From Pseudomonas promysalinigenes (GTDB lineage: Bacteria > Pseudomonadota > Gammaproteobacteria > Pseudomonadales > Pseudomonadaceae): a stretch of 64,000 nt of DNA. Below, in pieces: positions 45,789 to 55,957 of the stretch. The notes beneath the pieces are model-generated. The model worked only from the letters and a program-made list of their open reading frames with translations, was not told where the DNA came from and searched no databases. Position numbers and translations under genes: made by a program. The first letter of the stretch is position 1. Each line of letters opens with the position of its first letter. The DNA is taken from contig NZ_CP077094.1 of NCBI RefSeq assembly GCF_014269025.2, positions 124,001 to 188,000 on the forward strand, given 5' to 3'.

Positions 45789-47279
45789 CTAGCTGCTCCC
45801 CGGCCTGTACTGCAATGCCTCGGCGAGGTGCCCCTTGCCGATCGACTGGCTGCCGTGCAAATCTGCCAGAGTACGGGCAACCTTCAACAACCGGTGCGCC
45901 GCACGTAAAGAAAGGCTCAACCGTTCACAGGCGCTTTCCAGCCACGCTTGATCCGTCACTGAAAGCGGACAATGTTGCCGCAACCCCTCCAAGCTCAGAA
46001 ACGCATTGGCGCAGCCTTGTCGCCGATGCTGCACTTCTCTCGCCTCGGCCACCTTGGCGGCCACATCGGCGCTGGTCTCACCGCTCGGCTGGTGGTTGAG
46101 CGTAGTGGTTTCGCGAGCGACGGTCAGGTGCAGGTCGATGCGGTCCAATAGCGGGCCTGACAGCTTGTTGCGGTAGCGTGCAATCTGCTCGGTGCTGCAG
46201 CGACAGCGACCAGTGGGGTCGCCTAAATAGCCGCAGGGGCAGGGGTTCATGGCAGCAACCAACTGAAAGCGCGCCGGGAAACGCACCTTGTCGCGAGCCC
46301 TGGCAATCACGATTTCGCCCGACTCCAGGGGCTCGCGCAGCACTTCGAGTACGCGCCTCTCAAATTCCGGCAGCTCGTCAAGAAACAGCACGCCATGGTG
46401 CGCCAGGGTGATCTCGCCAGGCTGTGGCCGGCTGCCGCCGCCAACCAACGCAGGCCCCGAGGCTGAGTGATGGGGGTGGCGAAAGGGCCGCTGCGGCCAG
46501 CTACTCAAGGGGGTGTGGCCACTGACTGATTGAATCGCCGCCACCTCCAGTGCCTCATGCTCGTCCAGGGGAGGCAACAGGCCAGGCAGACGGCTGGCGA
46601 GCAAGGTCTTACCCGTACCGGGCGGGCCGGTGAAGAGCAGGTTGTGTGCTCCGGCTGCGGCCAGCAGCAAGGCCCGCTTGGCCGCAATTTGGCCCTGGAC
46701 CTCGCTTAGGTCGGGGTAGGGCTGCTGTTGCAGAACTAGGCCGTTGGCGGCATAGGCTGGCAACGGCACCTGGCCATTGAGGTGGGCCACCAACTCCAGC
46801 AGGTGGCCCACGGCATAAACCACCAATCCGCCAGCCAGGCTGGCTTCTTCGGCGTTTTCCCGTGGCACCACCAGCGCCCTGCCGGCCTGGCGCGCCGCCA
46901 GCGCTGCCGGCAACACACCCTGCACAGGGCGCAGCTTCCCAGACAGGGCCAGCTCGCCCAGGCATTCCAGCTCCGCCAGGGCTGGCAGCGGCACCTGGCC
47001 ATCGGCAGCCAGAATGCCCAACGCGATGGCCAGGTCATAGCGCCCGCCGTCCTTGGGCAAGTCGGCAGGTGCAAGGTTCTGAGTGATGCGCCGCTGCGGG
47101 TAGTTCAGCCCGGAGTTCACAATCGCGCTGCGTACGCGGTCTTTGCTTTCTTTGACCGTGGTTTCCGGCAAGCCCACCAGAGTGAGATGGGGCAGGCCAT
47201 TGGCTAGATGCGTTTCGACGCTGACCGCCGGGGCTTGTACGCCGACTTGAGCGCGGCTATGAACGAGGGCGAGGGACAT
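45789..47279 (-). CDS. comM: ComM/YifB-family Mg-chelatase-like AAA+ ATPase
   Basis: A 496-residue protein beginning SLALVHSRAQVGVQAPAVSV, with a Lon-like N-terminal fold (about 1-170), a central AAA+ domain and a C-terminal Mg-chelatase helical domain (about 390-490). Walker A is GPPGTGKT (218-225) and Walker B is LFLDELPEF. A zinc-finger-like cluster appears as NPCPCGYLGDPTGRCRC. ComM is a hexameric helicase that promotes branch migration when DNA taken up by natural transformation is integrated. Length matches the family. Confidence 0.95.
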   Translation of the reverse strand: MSLALVHSRAQVGVQAPAVSVETHLANGLPHLTLVGLPETTVKESKDRVRSAIVNSGLNYPQRRITQNLAPADLPKDGGRYDLAIALGILAADGQVPLPALAELECLGELALSGKLRPVQGVLPAALAARQAGRALVVPRENAEEASLAGGLVVYAVGHLLELVAHLNGQVPLPAYAANGLVLQQQPYPDLSEVQGQIAAKRALLLAAAGAHNLLFTGPPGTGKTLLASRLPGLLPPLDEHEALEVAAIQSVSGHTPLSSWPQRPFRHPHHSASGPALVGGGSRPQPGEITLAHHGVLFLDELPEFERRVLEVLREPLESGEIVIARARDKVRFPARFQLVAAMNPCPCGYLGDPTGRCRCSTEQIARYRNKLSGPLLDRIDLHLTVARETTTLNHQPSGETSADVAAKVAEAREVQHRRQGCANAFLSLEGLRQHCPLSVTDQAWLESACERLSLSLRAAHRLLKVARTLADLHGSQSIGKGHLAEALQYRPGSS

Positions 47280-47504
47280 GGACGCTCCTTGTTAGCAGAA
47301 ACTGCCGCTTCCTGCGGCAGAGCCCAGCATATAGCCCTCAAGGAAAGGGAGGCGGTCGAAAGTGAGTCACGGCATGTCTGGCGAGGTTCTGAGCCTGCTG
47401 GGCATGCAGCGAACCGAAACGCCACCTCGTCCTAAGAATGGATAAATACGGGATCCAATACTTTGCGAAGCGCCTAGCTATGGCTTAGTGTTCATTAGCG
47501 ACCT

Positions 47505-47527
47505 GTATTGCCATTGGATGGCAATAC
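47505..47527. promoter_or_regulatory. 10-bp perfect inverted repeat before hypothetical gene
   Basis: GTATTGCCAT (47505-47514) and ATGGCAATAC (47518-47527) are separated by TGG. The repeat ends nine bases before the ATG at 47537, where a ribosome binding site would be. It could be an operator or a hairpin limiting translation. The sequence after it (GACCTTTAA) has no clear Shine-Dalgarno. Confidence 0.5.
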
Positions 47528-47536
47528 GACCTTTAA

Positions 47537-49570
47537 ATGGACTTTAAGGTACAGCCCGTGCACACCCTAATTCGCACCCGTCAACAGATCCGAGAACGGG
47601 TACAGGCCTCTGAATTCGCTGAACTGAACCTCCTGTTCGATGCACTTCAGGTTCAGTGGCGGCAGGCACCTCCCGGTGAGTGCCCTGCCTACCTTGAGGC
47701 GATAAAAGGCTACATGCTCGATCCTGACCTGCAGGGCGACAAGGCCCTGACGTACACCATCAACGCGTGGATCGAGGCATGCCCGCGTGCCTATCATCCC
47801 CAGGTGGTGATGGGCTTTCACTGTTGGAGCCGAGCCTGCCACATTCTCGATCAGGCCGGCCCGCGAAAGGTTTGCGCAGAGCGCTGGCTGGCTGCCGAAC
47901 AGGCCTGTGAGCAGGGCGCTGCGCACTTTTTGCGGGCGATGCATCGCAGCACTCAACCGGTGGCCGCTGTTATTGGCATGCTGCACATCACTGCATACCT
48001 GCGCGAGCCCGGCTGGTTGGTCGAGTTGTTCGCAGGGCAGGCGGCGCGTGATCGGCCCAGCCTGCACGCCGATGTGGAAGTGCAAGAGGCCGCTGCGCCG
48101 CTGTTGGTCAAATATGGCCTGACCCCCTTGCTGGAGCTGCCCCAAGCATTGCCGTCCGGGTTGAGCCCTCGCCTGCTCGGGCAGGCGGAAAATGCTCGGG
48201 ACTACTGGCTGCGCCAGGCTCTGGTTTGGTTTCCCGGCTGCTTCGAGGCGGTCGAGACCTACGCCTCTTACCTCACGCCCCGTTGGGGCGGCAGTGATGC
48301 GGCGGTCGACGCACTGGCCAGCGGCCCGCTGTGTCAGGGTTGGCCAGAGGCACTGCGCAATGCGATTCGCTGGCTGGCCGTAGAGGACACTTTTTCGTTG
48401 CCGCAGGCCAAGCAGTTGCCGCAGGTCAATGCCTGGCACAGCACCTTCGGCCAATGGGCCGAGCGCGAACTCAGGCCCAAGGAGCGTGCGACGCTGCTGG
48501 CCCGGCGGGGCGCCTTGCGGCGCAATACGATGCAGGATTATCCCGGCGCGATGCGCGATTTCGTCGATAGCGTCGCGCTTTACCCTGAACAAGGTTACCT
48601 CCCGGCCATCGGCGAATCTTTTCATAGCCTGGTGTGCCTAGCGCTGTTCAACGAGGCAGAAGATGCTGCACAGCTACTGCAAAGGGTGATTGAGCGCCTG
48701 TGCGACGACCGTCGGCAGCCGGCGGCCTATGCGTTGCGGGCTGTGGGTCATCGCTTTGGGCTATGGGGGTTCGTGCAGTCTTGCGAACAGGCCCACCATT
48801 GGCTGCAATGGGCGGTCAAGCGCCCAAGCGGGCAGCACGAGTGGGGCTTTGAGGTGCTGGATGTGCCACGCCTGCTCTGGGCTGCGAACATGCACGACGC
48901 AGCGTATTTTCTGTACGAAGGCTGCGCACAGTTGAAGCTTTCGGATGCAGCCATTGCACTCTACGATCTGCACCGGGGCTGGCTGGGCAATACGCCAAAG
49001 CACTACCTGAGCAATAAAGCTGCCGAACATTGGTTATTGCGCGCAGCCCAAGCAGGGCACCCATTGGCCAAGTTCAACCTGGCCTGTCAGCGAATGGCGC
49101 TTGCGCAAGGGCTTGAGGACCGCAAGGCAATGCTGGTGGTCAAGCGGTTTCTGCTTGACGCTGTCATTCATCCGCCCATCCATGCCAAGGCGCAGTTACA
49201 GCTGGGTATCTTACTGCGTCAGTATGGGGATACGTCTGAGCGCGTCCAAGCAGTTGGCTACCTGCTGGCGCTTAGCGAGCATCGTGAAACCGGCATTGCT
49301 GCGCGCGCCTGTGCTGAGCTCGGGCTGGCATGGATGCAGGGCTCCGGCACGCGAAAACAGAGCCGCTTTGCCGCTATCGAATGGGCCAATCGCGCCGTGG
49401 CACTGCAGTCCAGCGACCCACTGATCGAGGCGATACAGGCAGAGATCCGTAACTCCCACAGCCGCGTCAAAACCCTGTTCACTGTGTGCGGCGCAGCGTT
49501 GTTTCGGGGCGACCTGCAGGCCTGCGAACTGCCGCCCAAGGTTACCGGCGAGCACCAGGCTTCGGCTTGA
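47537..49570 (+). CDS. large Sel1/TPR-like protein of unknown function
   Basis: A 677-residue soluble protein I cannot assign to a named family. It is largely helical and rich in Trp, His and Cys. The C-terminal third carries Sel1-like repeats (KAAEHWLLRAAQAGHPLAKF, then HAKAQLQLGILLRQYGDTSE). There is no signal peptide or membrane segment. The ATG start has no good ribosome binding site. A GTG at 47558 with AAGG eight bases before it would give a protein seven residues shorter (MHTLIRTRQQ) and is an equal candidate. A perfect inverted repeat stands directly upstream. It is divergent from comM and convergent with ubiK. Confidence 0.75.
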   Translation: MDFKVQPVHTLIRTRQQIRERVQASEFAELNLLFDALQVQWRQAPPGECPAYLEAIKGYMLDPDLQGDKALTYTINAWIEACPRAYHPQVVMGFHCWSRACHILDQAGPRKVCAERWLAAEQACEQGAAHFLRAMHRSTQPVAAVIGMLHITAYLREPGWLVELFAGQAARDRPSLHADVEVQEAAAPLLVKYGLTPLLELPQALPSGLSPRLLGQAENARDYWLRQALVWFPGCFEAVETYASYLTPRWGGSDAAVDALASGPLCQGWPEALRNAIRWLAVEDTFSLPQAKQLPQVNAWHSTFGQWAERELRPKERATLLARRGALRRNTMQDYPGAMRDFVDSVALYPEQGYLPAIGESFHSLVCLALFNEAEDAAQLLQRVIERLCDDRRQPAAYALRAVGHRFGLWGFVQSCEQAHHWLQWAVKRPSGQHEWGFEVLDVPRLLWAANMHDAAYFLYEGCAQLKLSDAAIALYDLHRGWLGNTPKHYLSNKAAEHWLLRAAQAGHPLAKFNLACQRMALAQGLEDRKAMLVVKRFLLDAVIHPPIHAKAQLQLGILLRQYGDTSERVQAVGYLLALSEHRETGIAARACAELGLAWMQGSGTRKQSRFAAIEWANRAVALQSSDPLIEAIQAEIRNSHSRVKTLFTVCGAALFRGDLQACELPPKVTGEHQASA

Positions 49571-49589
49571 TCCAAGCCCAGGCCGGCGC

Positions 49590-49853
49590 TTACTCCTGGG
49601 CTGCGGGGGCGAGCCGGGCTTCTAGCTCTGCGACCTGTTTCTCGAGGGCCTCCAGGCGAGCACGGGTGCGTGCCAAGACGACCATCTGGCTATCGAATTC
49701 TTCGCGGCTTACCAGGTCCAGCTTGCTGAAGGCACCTTGCATCAGCACCTTGAACTGGCTTTCCAGTTCGGCGCGAGGCTGGGCGGTGTCGCTGCTGAAC
49801 AGGCGCGAGGCCTGGTCGCTCAGGGCGTCGAGAAGGGCTTTGGGCGCGAGCAT
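49590..49853 (-). CDS. ubiK: UbiK-type accessory factor (BMFP family)
   Basis: An 87-residue protein of the YqiC/BMFP family: a short amphipathic N-terminal part (LAPKALLDALSDQASRLF), the core AELESQFKVLMQGAFSKLDL, and a C-terminal coiled coil (RTRARLEALEKQVAELEARL). UbiK helps the aerobic ubiquinone biosynthesis complex and binds UbiJ and lipid. The ATG at 49853 fits homologues. A GTG five codons up is the alternative. It reads away from glnK. Confidence 0.88.
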   Translation of the reverse strand: MLAPKALLDALSDQASRLFSSDTAQPRAELESQFKVLMQGAFSKLDLVSREEFDSQMVVLARTRARLEALEKQVAELEARLAPAAQE

Positions 49854-49942
49854 GGTTCGGCTGTCCACTGATACTGAGAAATGGCTCGCAGTGTAACACG
49901 GGGCAACTTGGCACTTGATGACGCATCGCCCGGTATAGCCGT

Positions 49943-50005
49943 TGCACTAGGCTGCCGCACTTTATTTGAGCAGAGCGCCCAATCAACTCGCACCGAAATT
50001 GTGCA
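49943..50005 (+). promoter_or_regulatory. two NtrC-like enhancer sites upstream of glnK
   Basis: The better site is CGCACC-GAAAT-TGTGCA (49989-50005), differing from the NtrC consensus TGCACC-N5-GGTGCA at two bases. A weaker one is TGCACT-AGGCT-GCCGCA (49943-49959). They lie about 90 and 135 bases upstream of the sigma-54 promoter, the usual enhancer distance. The assignment is by comparison with the consensus. Confidence 0.6.
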
Positions 50006-50050
50006 TGATTGCCATAGTGGCGACTGGCCAAACCTCGGAAATTCACATAA

Positions 50051-50593
<543 letters not shown>

Positions 50594-50641
50594 AGCGCCG
50601 AAAAAAGCCTCACCAAACCCAACGCCCCAGGAGAAAACAAC

Positions 50642-51976
50642 ATGACTCTGCGTAAGATCGCAGGGCTAGGAGCCCTATTGTCCCTCGTAATGCCCGGGCT
50701 CGCCCTGGCAGAGGAAACAGCCGCCCCGGTGCTGAACTCCGGCGATACCGCCTGGATGCTCACCTCCACAGCGCTGGTGCTGTTCATGACCATTCCAGGC
50801 CTGGCCCTGTTCTACGGCGGCATGGTGCGTTCCAAGAACGTGCTGTCGGTGATGATGCAGTGCTTTGCCATCACCGGCCTGATCAGCATTCTCTGGGTCA
50901 TTTATGGCTACAGCATGGCCTTCGATACCGCTGGTATGGAAAAAGGCGTGCTGAACTTCAATTCCTTCGTCGGTGGCTTCTCCAAGGCGTTCCTCAGTGG
51001 TGTAACACCCGAGAACCTGACCTCGGCTACCGCGCTGTTCCCTGAAGCGGTATTCATCACCTTCCAGATGACCTTCGCCATCATCACCCCGGCGCTGATC
51101 GTCGGTGCCTTTGCCGAGCGCATGAAGTTTTCGGCGATGCTGGTGTTCATGGGCATCTGGTTCACCCTGGTCTACGCGCCGATCGCCCATATGGTCTGGA
51201 GCGGTGACGGTGCACTGATGTGGGATTGGGGCGTGCTCGACTTCGCCGGCGGCACCGTGGTGCATATCAACGCCGGTATCGCAGGCCTGGTCTGCTGCCT
51301 GGTACTGGGCAAGCGCAAAGGCTACCCGACTACCCCAATGGCGCCTCATAACCTGGGCTACACCCTGATGGGCGCGGCCATGCTGTGGATCGGCTGGTTC
51401 GGCTTCAACGCAGGTTCCGCCGCCGCCGCCAACGGCACCGCCGGCATGGCCATGCTGGTGACTCAAATCGCAACCGCTGCGGCTGCGCTGGGCTGGATGT
51501 TCGCCGAGTGGATCGGTCACGGCAAGCCGAGCGCGTTGGGCATTGCCTCGGGTGTGGTCGCTGGCCTGGTTGCCATCACCCCGGCTGCTGGCACCGTGGG
51601 CCCGATGGGCGCGTTGGTGATCGGCCTCGCCTCGGGCGTAGTCTGCTACTTCTGCGCTACCACCCTCAAGCGCAAGCTGGGTTATGACGATTCGCTCGAC
51701 GCTTTCGGCGTGCACGGCGTTGGCGGCATCATCGGTGCCATCCTCACCGGCGTATTCGCGGCACCGGCCCTGGGCGGCTTCGGCACGGTCACCGATATCG
51801 GTGCCCAGGTCTGGGTACAAGCCAAGGGCGTGATTTTCACCGTCGGCTATACCGCCATCGTCACCTACGTGATTCTCAAGGTGCTGGATATGGTCATGGG
51901 CCTGCGGGTCAACGAAGAAGAAGAGTCGGTCGGCCTCGACCTGGCTCAACACAACGAACGCGGCTACAACCTGTAA
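50642..51976 (+). CDS. amtB: AmtB ammonium transporter
   Basis: A 444-residue ammonium channel with a cleaved signal peptide (about 1-23, ending LALA) and eleven membrane helices. Family sequences include FYGGMVRSKNVLSVMMQCFA near the start, AGGTVVHINAGIAGLV in the middle, and DAFGVHGVGGIIGAILTGVF carrying one of the two pore histidines. It conducts ammonia across the inner membrane and is gated by GlnK. It is co-transcribed with glnK and ends at a strong terminator. Confidence 0.97.
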   Translation: MTLRKIAGLGALLSLVMPGLALAEETAAPVLNSGDTAWMLTSTALVLFMTIPGLALFYGGMVRSKNVLSVMMQCFAITGLISILWVIYGYSMAFDTAGMEKGVLNFNSFVGGFSKAFLSGVTPENLTSATALFPEAVFITFQMTFAIITPALIVGAFAERMKFSAMLVFMGIWFTLVYAPIAHMVWSGDGALMWDWGVLDFAGGTVVHINAGIAGLVCCLVLGKRKGYPTTPMAPHNLGYTLMGAAMLWIGWFGFNAGSAAAANGTAGMAMLVTQIATAAAALGWMFAEWIGHGKPSALGIASGVVAGLVAITPAAGTVGPMGALVIGLASGVVCYFCATTLKRKLGYDDSLDAFGVHGVGGIIGAILTGVFAAPALGGFGTVTDIGAQVWVQAKGVIFTVGYTAIVTYVILKVLDMVMGLRVNEEEESVGLDLAQHNERGYNL

Positions 51977-51996
51977 TCGCAAGCTGCTAAAAATTT

Positions 51997-52021
51997 GCCC
52001 GGTTCGCCGGGCATTTTTTTG
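51997..52021 (+). terminator. terminator of glnK-amtB
   Basis: GCCCGG-TTCG-CCGGGC hairpin with a stable tetraloop, followed by A and seven or more T residues. A classic rho-independent terminator, flanked upstream by AAATT. Confidence 0.93.
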
Positions 52022-52405
52022 CCTGTTTTTCAACATTTGCCGCAGTGCAAACGGTTTATCCGCCACGTTCGCGACGTAGGCCAAAAACTTACAAGTCACA
52101 GGGCGTTTATGGAGCTTTGCTTTTTCCACGGGCGCGCTAGAATGCGCGCCGAGGGCTGTTTGACAAGGCCCGCGCGCTTCGCCAGCCTTTTGCTAGGCTT
52201 GCCAATAGCGTGTGGCCACTAGGGCGCCCAAAAAATTTCCCAGGCCTGCCAACTGCAGGTTCTGTGGGGGCAAAACCTCCCATCAGGAGCACCGCCCCCA
52301 AGGCAGTGGCCAGCCTACGGCCAGTTGAATTTTCGCTGGTGGCTGCCGGTCTACGGCTGCACCGGTCTATAACTAACCTGCTTTTTGCAAGTCATGAGGT
52401 AGAAC
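52022..52405 (+). promoter_or_regulatory. sutA upstream region with long leader
   Basis: A 384-base stretch without an open frame that looks coding. A possible sigma-70 promoter is TTTGCT (52116-52121) and TAGAAT (52138-52143) with a 16-base spacer. If used, it gives a leader of about 255 bases before sutA, with self-complementary pieces such as TGGCCAGCCTACGGCCA and CCGGTCTACGGCTGCACCGG. I recognise no named riboswitch or small RNA. Confidence 0.4.
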
Positions 52406-52735
52406 ATGAGCGACGACGATCTGGAAAATGATGACCTCGAAGTAGGCGACGAAGACGAGGCCGATGACGGCCTCGAAACGGCCGCCGATGATGTTGCCGA
52501 AGACGCTGGCGATGACGACAGCAGTGCGGCTCCGGTTGCCAAGGGCAAATCCAAGGCTGCCGTCTCGGTAGACGAAATGCCGAGCGTGGAAGCCAAGCAG
52601 AAGGAGCGTGATGCCCTGGCCAAGGCCATGGAAGAGTTCCTCGCTCGCGGCGGCAAGGTCCAGGAAGTCGAAGCCAACGTTGTCGCCGATCCGCCCAAGA
52701 AGCCGGACAACAAATACGGCAGCCGCCCTATCTAG
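52406..52735 (+). CDS. sutA: SutA, RNA polymerase-binding growth-arrest regulator
   Basis: A 109-residue very acidic protein. Residues about 1-40 are dominated by Asp and Glu. A basic patch follows (AKGKSKAAVS), then a conserved helix KQKERDALAKAMEEFLARGG and the tail KPDNKYGSRPI. In P. aeruginosa SutA binds RNA polymerase and raises expression of rRNA and other genes during slow growth. Length and tail match that family. GAGG stands about eight bases before the ATG. It is followed by a strong terminator and appears to be transcribed alone. Confidence 0.9.
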   Translation: MSDDDLENDDLEVGDEDEADDGLETAADDVAEDAGDDDSSAAPVAKGKSKAAVSVDEMPSVEAKQKERDALAKAMEEFLARGGKVQEVEANVVADPPKKPDNKYGSRPI

Positions 52736-52747
52736 TGGCTGCGCTAG

Positions 52748-52778
52748 AAAAGCCCGCCGTCGCTGCGGGCTTTTTTTT
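52748..52778 (+). terminator. terminator of sutA
   Basis: AAAAGCCCGC pairs with GCGGGCTTTT around a seven-base loop, followed by a run of eight T residues. Because the stem has A residues on one side and T on the other, it can also end the convergent HAD-gene operon. Confidence 0.93.
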
Positions 52779-52813
52779 GTCTGAATTTCAGCCAGGTAAG
52801 TGCATCAGCACTG

Positions 52814-53509
52814 TCAGCGCCAGCGCGCAAGCACCTCGGGTAGCTGCGACAAACGCTGGATTTCTGCATCTGGAGCTTGCTCGCCAGCCCAGGCCTTGCT
52901 CTGCGGGTTGAACCACACTGCACGCAGCCCGGCGCGTTGGGCGCCAGCAATATCGTCGCCTGGGTGATCGCCGACGTGCACCGCGGCGCTGGCCTCAACC
53001 TCGCCACGCTTTAGCGCCTCGATGAACGGCGCCGGGTCCGGTTTGCCGATACCCAGGTCTTCGGCACACAGTGCAAAGCGGAAGTAATCCGCCAAACCCA
53101 GCCGGCGCACATCGGCGTTGCCATTGGTGATCACGCCCAAAGTGTAATGCTGGCGCAGGATCTCCAGCAGCGGTTGTACCTCGGGGAACACTTCTACCTG
53201 ATGGCGGGCATGCAAGAACACTTCGAAGCCTTCGTTGGCCAATGCCTGGGCCTGATTTTCGCTGTAGCCAACCGCCTTCAAGGCGTGTAACAGCACACGT
53301 CTGCGCAGGGCGCTGATGCGATGTTTAAGGCCCGGCTCGGCCTGTACCAGGCGTTCGCGGATGGCGAACAAATGTTCAACCGGCACACTCGCGAGCATAG
53401 GCGCGTTGGCTTCGAGCCAGTCGCGCAGCACGATCTCGGCGCTGGCAATCACAGGCGCGGTGTCCCAAAGGGTGTCGTCGAGGTCGAAAGTGATCAGCTT
53501 GATGCTCAT
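52814..53509 (-). CDS. HAD-superfamily hydrolase (YigB-like)
   Basis: A 231-residue HAD phosphatase. Motif I is [12 protein letters not shown] (nucleophile Asp9), motif II is VITNGN, and motif III/IV is the later KPDPAPF and [13 protein letters not shown]. coli YigB, found at the same place after xerC, dephosphorylates FMN and some sugar phosphates, so riboflavin-related or general phosphatase activity is likely. Its ATG overlaps the xerC stop (ATGA). It is the last gene of the lptM-lysA-dapF-DUF484-xerC operon. Confidence 0.9.
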   Translation of the reverse strand: MSIKLITFDLDDTLWDTAPVIASAEIVLRDWLEANAPMLASVPVEHLFAIRERLVQAEPGLKHRISALRRRVLLHALKAVGYSENQAQALANEGFEVFLHARHQVEVFPEVQPLLEILRQHYTLGVITNGNADVRRLGLADYFRFALCAEDLGIGKPDPAPFIEALKRGEVEASAAVHVGDHPGDDIAGAQRAGLRAVWFNPQSKAWAGEQAPDAEIQRLSQLPEVLARWR

Positions 53510-54405
53510 GAGTCTTTGCCTTTGCTGCGTTTGGCCCGAGGGTGGGCGCTGTCGTACACCGCGGCCAAGTGTTGGAAGTCCAGGTGGGTATAAATCTGTG
53601 TGGTGCTGATGTCGGCGTGGCCGAGCATTTCCTGCACCGCTCGCAGGTCCTGGGACGATTCCAGCACATGGCTGGCGAAAGAGTGGCGAAGCATGTGTGG
53701 GTGCAGGTGCTGGCCCAGTTCACGCTCACCGGCGGTCTTTACCCGCAGCTGGATCGCGCGCGGGCTCATGCGCTTGCCCTGGCGGGTAATGAACACTGCG
53801 CTGTCGAGTGGACCACCGATACCGCGCAGCTTCAACCAGGCCTGCAATGCCTCGCGGGCCTTGCGGCCGACCGGCAGCACGCGGGTCTTACTGCCCTTGC
53901 CCAGCACCTGCACAAGGCCTGCGGCCAAATCGAGCTGTTCGAGGTCAAGATTGTTCAGCTCCGAAAGGCGCAGGCCGGAGGAGTAGAACAGCTCGAGGAT
54001 CGCCTGGTCGCGGCGAGCGATGAAGTCGTCGTCGACGCCGCCGTCGAGCAATTGCAGGGCGCGGTCAGTGTCCAGCACCTTGGGCAGCCGGCGCTCGCCC
54101 TTCGGTGCGCTCAGGCCCGTGGCCGGATCATGCTGGCACAGGCCCTCGCGATTGAGGTAGCGGTACAGGCCGCGCACCGCTGAGAGCAACCGCGCCAGGC
54201 TGCGCGAAGACTGCCCATGGTGGTGCTGGCGGGCGATGAGCTGGCGCAGTTGTGGCGCTTGCAACGCGCCCCACCCGCCGATGCCTTGGCTGTTGCAGTA
54301 TTCGATGACCTTGTCGAGGTCGCGGCGGTAGGCCAGCAAGGTATGGTCCGACACCTGGCGCTCGTTGCGCAGGTGAGCGCAATAAGCCTCCAGCTGGCGT
54401 TCCAT
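53506..54405 (-). CDS. xerC: XerC site-specific tyrosine recombinase
   Basis: A 299-residue recombinase. The catalytic set is complete: Arg146 (GLRLSEL), Lys170 (LGKGSK), His237 and Arg240 ([10 protein letters not shown]), His263 (LGHAD) and Tyr272 (IYTH). Residues about 1-90 form the core-binding domain. With XerD it resolves chromosome dimers at dif. The position after dapF and DUF484 is the standard chromosomal place for xerC, so this is not a phage integrase. Its start and the DUF484 stop share one base (TGATG). Confidence 0.96.
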   Translation of the reverse strand: MERQLEAYCAHLRNERQVSDHTLLAYRRDLDKVIEYCNSQGIGGWGALQAPQLRQLIARQHHHGQSSRSLARLLSAVRGLYRYLNREGLCQHDPATGLSAPKGERRLPKVLDTDRALQLLDGGVDDDFIARRDQAILELFYSSGLRLSELNNLDLEQLDLAAGLVQVLGKGSKTRVLPVGRKAREALQAWLKLRGIGGPLDSAVFITRQGKRMSPRAIQLRVKTAGERELGQHLHPHMLRHSFASHVLESSQDLRAVQEMLGHADISTTQIYTHLDFQHLAAVYDSAHPRAKRSKGKDS

Positions 54406-55109
54406 CAGCGTACCGAGCGCAGCGGTTGGGTGACGCGGGGGACCACACGGCCAAGTACCTCGGCGATATAGCCAAGGAACAGCGTACCCACGCTGCTCTT
54501 GTAATGTTGAGGGTCGCGACTACCGATGGCCAGCACCCCATGCAGCCCCTGATATTCCAGCGCTGCGACCGCGCTGGAGCCTACCTCCTGCTGCTGGTCT
54601 TTGCCGAACAAAAAGGCCAGTTCATGTTCGCGCAGGTTGCCACTGACCGTCTTGCCGCCGCCTAATAGGCCGCCGATGGCTTGCTGGGCTTCGGCATTGC
54701 TCACCCAGCGGCCGACCGGCGCTGCGTGGTCGCCAAAGAGGATCAGGCTGACGAAGGGCACCTGAAACTCCTGGCGAAGGCTGTCTTCGACGGCCATCAC
54801 CACTTCTTCCAGGCTCGCGGCATCGAGCAGGTCGAGAATCAGCCGACGGGTCTTGTCGAATAGCCTGTCGTTGTCGCGGGCCACGTCCATCAGTTGCGAC
54901 AGGCGATGGCGCATCTCGATGTTGCGGTCGCGCAGCAGCTTGAGCTGGCGTTCCACCAGCGACACGCTGTCGCCGCGCTGGTGAGGGATGCGTTGCTCGA
55001 CCAGCAGCTCGTCGTGCTCGGCGAAGAAAGTCGGGTGGGCACGCAAGTAGGCGACCACCGCTTCGGCGTCGAGCTCGTTGGGCTGCTGGGATACTGGCTG
55101 ATCGGTCAT
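54405..55109 (-). CDS. DUF484 (GAF-like) protein
   Basis: A 234-residue DUF484 family protein. The N-terminal signature is [20 protein letters not shown] followed by [20 protein letters not shown], a helical region. A GAF-like half follows from about 90. The family is always found between dapF and xerC in gammaproteobacteria. Its function has not been settled. It begins 13 bases after dapF and is coupled to xerC. Confidence 0.92.
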   Translation of the reverse strand: MTDQPVSQQPNELDAEAVVAYLRAHPTFFAEHDELLVEQRIPHQRGDSVSLVERQLKLLRDRNIEMRHRLSQLMDVARDNDRLFDKTRRLILDLLDAASLEEVVMAVEDSLRQEFQVPFVSLILFGDHAAPVGRWVSNAEAQQAIGGLLGGGKTVSGNLREHELAFLFGKDQQQEVGSSAVAALEYQGLHGVLAIGSRDPQHYKSSVGTLFLGYIAEVLGRVVPRVTQPLRSVR

Positions 55110-55122
55110 GGCGGTTACTCGC

Positions 55123-55953
55123 TTAGAGACGAACCTGTCCTTCGAAAACCCGCACGGCAGGGCCGGTCATCAACACGGGCTTGCCCGGGCCAGCCCATTC
55201 GATGTTCAGGCGCCCACCCGGTAGGTCGAGGGTTACGGGTGAGTCCATCCAGCCCTGGCTGATCGCAGCCACGGCCGCGGCACAGGCACCGGTGCCGCAG
55301 GCACGCGTCTCGCCGGCACCACGCTCCCATACTCGCAAGTTGGCGCGGTGGCGGTCGATGACCTGAAGGAAACCGGCATTCACTCGCTGCGGAAAGCGCG
55401 GGTGGTTTTCGATTTTAGGACCCAGTTCATGGACCGGCGCCGAGTGCACGTCATCGACGCGCAACACGGCGTGGGGGTTACCCATGGATACGGCGGCTAT
55501 CGAATGCGACTGGCCGTCGACGTCGAGGGGGTAGCTCAGCGCCTGTTCATCGGCGATGAACGGGATATCTGCCGGAACGAAGCGCGGCGGGCCCATGTCG
55601 ACACACACCTGGCCGTCGTTCTGCACGTCCAGTTCGATGATGCCGCCCTTGGTTTCCACGCGGATACGCTTCTTCGCAGTCAGGCGCTTATCCAGCACGA
55701 AGCGGGCGAAGCAGCGCGCACCGTTGCCGCACTGTTCGACCTCAGAGCCGTCGGCGTTGAAGATCCGGTAGCGGAAATCCACTTCCGGATTGCTTGGCGC
55801 CTCGACGATCAGCAGTTGATCGAAGCCGATACCGGTATGGCGATCGCCCCATTGCTTGGCGTGCTTGGGCTGGATGTGTGCGTGCTGACTGACCAGGTCC
55901 AGGACCATGAAGTCGTTGCCCAGCCCATGCATCTTGGTAAAGCGCAGCAGCAT
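55123..55953 (-). CDS. dapF: DapF, diaminopimelate epimerase
   Basis: A 276-residue enzyme converting LL- to meso-diaminopimelate for lysine and peptidoglycan synthesis. The two active-site cysteines are Cys75 in EQCGNGARC and Cys219 in RACGTGACA. The start [15 protein letters not shown] is the family's normal N terminus, so the ATG at 55953 is chosen over the longer frame. It starts four bases after the lysA stop. The pair therefore supplies the last two steps to lysine. Confidence 0.97.
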   Translation of the reverse strand: MLLRFTKMHGLGNDFMVLDLVSQHAHIQPKHAKQWGDRHTGIGFDQLLIVEAPSNPEVDFRYRIFNADGSEVEQCGNGARCFARFVLDKRLTAKKRIRVETKGGIIELDVQNDGQVCVDMGPPRFVPADIPFIADEQALSYPLDVDGQSHSIAAVSMGNPHAVLRVDDVHSAPVHELGPKIENHPRFPQRVNAGFLQVIDRHRANLRVWERGAGETRACGTGACAAAVAAISQGWMDSPVTLDLPGGRLNIEWAGPGKPVLMTGPAVRVFEGQVRL

Positions 55954-55957
55954 GGGT

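Noticed and set aside
50675..52129. 484-codon minus-strand open frame opposite amtB
   Set aside because: His- and Gln-rich product typical of antisense frames in GC-rich genes, with no recognisable domain.
53506..54405. Tyrosine recombinase as sign of a prophage or integron
   Set aside because: Its place after dapF and DUF484 and its length are those of housekeeping XerC. No phage genes or att repeats are nearby.
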